Below, piece after piece: positions 61,277 through 64,000 of a stretch of 64,000 nucleotides of DNA (its first letter is position 1; each line of letters starts with the position of its first letter). Location of the stretch: positions 23,857 to 87,856 of the forward strand of contig JAIUNI010000019.1 of NCBI GenBank assembly GCA_020161935.1. Reading direction: 5' to 3'. The notes under the pieces are model-generated. The model had not been told where the DNA came from. It saw only the letters and a list, made by a program, of their open reading frames with translations, and searched no databases. Both the position numbers and the translations under genes were made by a program. The DNA comes from Chloroflexota bacterium. Its GTDB lineage: Bacteria > Chloroflexota > Anaerolineae > Aggregatilineales > Phototrophicaceae.

Positions 61277-62545
61277 ATGACCGCGCCCACACTTTCCACC
61301 AAGCTCACCTTAGATCATCTCACCACGCTCTACCAAATCTCGATGACGATGAACTCTAGCCTTCAGTTTGACGAAGCGCTGGCGAACGTGATTGATGCCA
61401 TGATGCTTGCGACGAAGGCCGAACGCGGTGTGTTAATGGGCTTTGACGAGGAAACAGGTGCGCTCCGTTTGCTGGGTGCGCGTGGAGTCGCGGGTGAACA
61501 GTTGGTGAAGGAAGAAGCCTACAGCACAACCATCGTCAATCAGGTCGTGTCCACCCGTCAGCCGCTGTTGACCAATAACGCCATGTTCGATGACCGCATT
61601 ACCCCCGGTCAAAGCATCATTATGCGCGGCTTACGCGCGATTTTGTGCGCCCCGATGATGGCACAGGATCGCCTCGTGGGTGTCGTCTATGTGGATACAT
61701 CCATGCGTTCGGGAGCGTTTACCGAAGCGGATCGTGACCTGTTAAGTGCTATTGCCAATCAAGCGGGTATCACACTCGAAAACTCGCGCCTGTATACCGT
61801 CGCGGTTGAGAAGGGTCGCTTGGAACATGAACTCAACCTCGCGCGGGAAATTCAGCAAGGGTTACTGCCCCGCCGTAAACCTGAATTACCCGGTTATGAA
61901 GTCGAAGCCGTGTGGCAGTCTGCCCGCGAAATGGCAGGCGATTTCTACGATTATTTCACCCTGAATGAACAGTCGTTTGGCGTGGTTATTGCGGATGTTT
62001 CCGATAAAGGTGCGCCATCGGCGTTGTTCATGGCAGTCGCCCGCAGCATGATCCGCAGTTACGCCTATGCAGGTTTGCCACCGCGCGAAACACTCAGCCA
62101 AACCAATGATCTCATCTTGGACGATGCTGAAAGTGGCATGTTTGTAACTGTCTATCACAGTGTCTTCTTCAAAGATGGACGCAGCATCAATATCAACGCG
62201 GGGCATAACCCGCCGGTGCTGTATCGCGCCGCTTCACGGACGGCCTCGTTAATGCCGCAGGGTGGTCGCGCAATCGGTTGGTTCCCCTCCAACCCGTTAT
62301 CCGAAGTCCAGTTGCAGCTTGAGCCGGGGGATGTCATCGTGTACTACACCGATGGTCTCACGGATGCCGAAAACCCCAACGGCGAAAACTTTGGCGAAGC
62401 GCGTTTATGCCGCGTGATCGAAGAAGCAGGTACAGGTTCTGCTGCGGAGATTCTCCAATACATCCTGCGGGCGGTTGACCAATTCGGGCAGGGCATCGTT
62501 CCCTTCGATGACCTCACGCTCATGGTCGTTCGCTACGTCGGGTAA
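61277..62545 (+). CDS. GAF-domain PP2C/SpoIIE-type serine phosphatase
   Basis: 422 residues. An N-terminal GAF domain (about 25-180; MMLATKAERGVLMGFDEETGALRLLGARG, RGLRAILCAPMMAQDRLVGVVYVDT), a short coiled coil (EKGRLEHELNLAREIQQGLLPRRKPELPGYE) and a SpoIIE/RsbU-like phosphatase with metal Asp in VIADVSDKGAPSALFMA, INAGHNPPVLYR and VYYTDGLTDAENPNGENFG. It would dephosphorylate an anti-anti-sigma-type protein in response to a ligand. No anti-sigma partner lies nearby. It is followed after 27 bases by a PerM-like gene. Confidence 0.92.
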   Translation: MTAPTLSTKLTLDHLTTLYQISMTMNSSLQFDEALANVIDAMMLATKAERGVLMGFDEETGALRLLGARGVAGEQLVKEEAYSTTIVNQVVSTRQPLLTNNAMFDDRITPGQSIIMRGLRAILCAPMMAQDRLVGVVYVDTSMRSGAFTEADRDLLSAIANQAGITLENSRLYTVAVEKGRLEHELNLAREIQQGLLPRRKPELPGYEVEAVWQSAREMAGDFYDYFTLNEQSFGVVIADVSDKGAPSALFMAVARSMIRSYAYAGLPPRETLSQTNDLILDDAESGMFVTVYHSVFFKDGRSININAGHNPPVLYRAASRTASLMPQGGRAIGWFPSNPLSEVQLQLEPGDVIVYYTDGLTDAENPNGENFGEARLCRVIEEAGTGSAAEILQYILRAVDQFGQGIVPFDDLTLMVVRYVG

Positions 62546-62572
62546 ATCAATCATCCTCTCGCGGAGGTTTGC

Positions 62573-63733
62573 ATGAGTGTTTCCGGGTTAAATCCCAACG
62601 CGCCGAATAATCGGATTATGCGCTGGGTGTTGACCACATTGGTCACGATCATTTTAGCGTTAGCCGTTTGGGAAGTTCACACTACCCTTTTGCTCGTCTT
62701 AGCCTCAATTATTCTGGTGGTCATGTTCACCATGCCCATCCGCTTTCTGGTGCGTCTCGGCCTCCGCCGGACACCCGCCGCCATAGTCTCGCTGGTAGGC
62801 GTGTTTGCCATCATTATCTTGCTCATGCTGTTAGCGCTGCCGTCATTGTTGGAGCAGTTTGCAACGCTCGGCGCGGACTTTCAGCAGGGGGTAAGTGAAG
62901 TCGTCTCGCAGTGGCAGTTGATTCAAGATGACCCCGAACTCCGCGAGACATTCCCCTACGTCGCCACACTGCAAGATGTGATGAAAAACGTATTCGGGGA
63001 AGATGACCTCAATCAAATCTTTGCCGAACTCACACGCCAATTGGGGCAGGCGGCTGGTCAGCTCGGCGGCTCAGTGTTGCCAGTCGTCAGTGGTGTCGCC
63101 AGTACCTTACTCAGCATCATCATCGTCATCTTTCTCAGCCTCTACCTTCTAGCTGAACCGACCAAATATGAAGAGGGTGCGATCCGGCTCTTTCCCATCT
63201 GGTACCGCCCGCGCGTCCGCTTCATCATCGACCGCATTGATTTTACCCTGCGCCTCTGGTTGCAAGGACAGCTTTTGTTAATGGTGTTCGTGGGCTTCGT
63301 GACGTGGCTCGGTCTGGCTATCCTCGGCCTTCAGCAGGCGCTGGCGTTGGGTGTATTGGCAGGTCTGTTTTCATTCGTCCCCAACTTTGGCCCGATAGCT
63401 GCACTTGTTCCATCGTTGGTGGTCGCGCTTGTTCAGGCTCCACAGCATGTCGGCTGGATTGTCCTCATCATCTATGGCACTTCCTTCCTCCAGAGCCAAC
63501 TCGTCGCTCCGTTACTATTTGAGGAAAGTATCAACTTGCCCCCGGTACTCGTCCTCATCGGGCAGATTTTTGCTGCCGTCTTTTTCGGGTTCCTTGGGTT
63601 GATGCTGGCTGTTCCCATCATCGCTATCTTGCTGATCCTTGTCCAAGAAGTTTACATAAAAGATATTTTGGGCGATAAACCTATTGAATCGCCCCCAATA
63701 CGCGAAATGGAGCTATTGTCAAGTGGTAAATGA
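62573..63733 (+). CDS. AI-2E/PerM-family membrane protein
   Basis: 386 residues with about eight hydrophobic segments and the family pattern: two paired N-terminal helices, an extracellular amphipathic region (about 90-165) and C-terminal helices (LLLMVFVGFVTWLGLAILGLQQALALGVLAGLFSFVPNFGPIAALVP; LIGQIFAAVFFGFLGLMLAVPIIAILLILVQ). Members have been called AI-2 exporters or Na+/H+ antiporters, but function is mostly unproved. GGAGG sits 6 bases before the ATG. It directly precedes the rRNA operon. Confidence 0.88.
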   Translation: MSVSGLNPNAPNNRIMRWVLTTLVTIILALAVWEVHTTLLLVLASIILVVMFTMPIRFLVRLGLRRTPAAIVSLVGVFAIIILLMLLALPSLLEQFATLGADFQQGVSEVVSQWQLIQDDPELRETFPYVATLQDVMKNVFGEDDLNQIFAELTRQLGQAAGQLGGSVLPVVSGVASTLLSIIIVIFLSLYLLAEPTKYEEGAIRLFPIWYRPRVRFIIDRIDFTLRLWLQGQLLLMVFVGFVTWLGLAILGLQQALALGVLAGLFSFVPNFGPIAALVPSLVVALVQAPQHVGWIVLIIYGTSFLQSQLVAPLLFEESINLPPVLVLIGQIFAAVFFGFLGLMLAVPIIAILLILVQEVYIKDILGDKPIESPPIREMELLSSGK

Positions 63734-63734
63734 G

Positions 63735-63770
63735 CGAATTTTGACCCCAAAATGATGAAAATTCGTTTAA
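63735..63770 (+). terminator. AT-rich terminator after the PerM-like gene
   Basis: CGAATTTT (63735-63742) pairs with AAAATTCG (63758-63765), followed by TTTAAAA. Weak, but well placed between the gene and the rRNA promoter. Confidence 0.45.
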
Positions 63771-63778
63771 AATTAGTC

Positions 63779-63806
63779 TTGACACTATTTTTTACGGTGG
63801 TATCCT
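63779..63806 (+). promoter_or_regulatory. rRNA operon promoter
   Basis: A consensus TTGACA (63779-63784) and TATCCT (63801-63806) with a 16-base spacer. A second TTGACA at 63896-63901 has no good -10. The predicted leader from about 63813 to 63978 carries no ORF. Confidence 0.75.
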
Positions 63807-63978
63807 TCTGTTCATCGCGGACAAACAAACGCGACACACACAAACGTGTGGACGCAACTTAACAACAGAAGAGTGAGATGGAAGAACGCAGTGGATTGAC
63901 ACTGCGGGAAAACAAAAAACAATCAGCCTGACAGTAACAGATCAAGGCGTAGAGCCTTGTCAGTTTCGAGAGTGCAAT

Positions 63979-64000
63979 CAAACGGAGAGTTTGATCCTGG
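63979..64000 (+). rRNA. 16S ribosomal RNA, 5' end only
   Basis: AGAGTTTGATCCTGG at 63986-64000 is the universally conserved start of bacterial 16S rRNA (E. coli positions 8-22), so the mature end is near 63979. The gene continues beyond the window. Confidence 0.95.

Overview
The window comes from a free-living bacterium of moderate-to-high GC, most likely a Chloroflexota of the Anaerolineae type. This is an inference from the protein style: SH3b proteins with long Pro/Thr tails, a VWA-FHA protein, an F420-type LLM oxidoreductase, a STAND ATPase with a C-terminal helix-turn-helix, and a primary sigma factor beside a solitary DnaB-like ATPase. No phage, plasmid, CRISPR or transposase gene is visible. 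The last 22 bases are the 5' end of a 16S rRNA, so an rRNA operon begins at the right edge.

Layout. 1-5.1 kb: a large multi-PAS/GAF histidine kinase (open to the left edge), a membrane metallophosphoesterase and an SDR oxidoreductase. 5.1-12.7 kb (minus strand): a sulfur-assimilation block read from 12.65 kb leftwards. It holds a Met/Cys-rich leader peptide and an intrinsic terminator, a JAMM peptidase, MetY, MetX, tRNA-Cys, a CysO/MoaD-like sulfur carrier ending in GG plus two residues, a DUF4395 membrane protein, a membrane thioredoxin, a sulfite-oxidase-family Mo enzyme, a MoeZ-type E1/rhodanese fusion, and a closing terminator. Together these look like a protein-thiocarboxylate route to homocysteine and possibly cysteine, as known for HcyS/HcyD/HcyF-MetY in Wolinella and CysO/Mec+/MoeZ in Mycobacterium. 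The leader has the parts of a classical attenuator. 13-18 kb: citrate synthase, a CPT-like kinase, a frameshifted AT-rich gene and two tandem rhomboids, then about 900 bp of non-coding repeats.

18.8-31.5 kb: DHFR-like protein, zinc ribbon, HtpX, P-type Ca2+ ATPase, SRPBCC protein, STAND regulator, response regulator, NAGPA-type lipoprotein, two SH3b/Pro-Thr-rich proteins and a phosphoribosyltransferase. 31.5-37.8 kb: VWA-FHA protein, ABC ATPase, DoxX-like protein, two CBS-pair proteins, a universal stress protein and a CoA-transferase. 37.8-43.4 kb: primary sigma factor, DnaB-like ATPase, J-domain protein, FHA protein and LipA.

43.4-47.3 kb: an overlapping minus-strand operon of a secreted beta-propeller followed by three diverged ABC-2-like membrane paralogues. 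47.4-55.3 kb: response regulator, TPR protein, jelly-roll protein, then YqeY, PgpH, YbeY, DgkA and a TIM-barrel-like protein. 55.3-59.4 kb: three translationally coupled M20 peptidases. 59.4-60.1 kb: an intergenic repeat cluster. 60.1-64 kb: LLM oxidoreductase, GAF-SpoIIE phosphatase, an AI-2E/PerM-type membrane protein, then the rRNA promoter and leader.

The most unusual signals are the Met/Cys attenuator with its thiocarboxylate operon, three copies of a ~200-bp intergenic repeat, a family of GTAGGG-led palindromes with different but self-complementary cores, a MITE-like element with an 8-bp flanking repeat, and the three-paralogue membrane operon.
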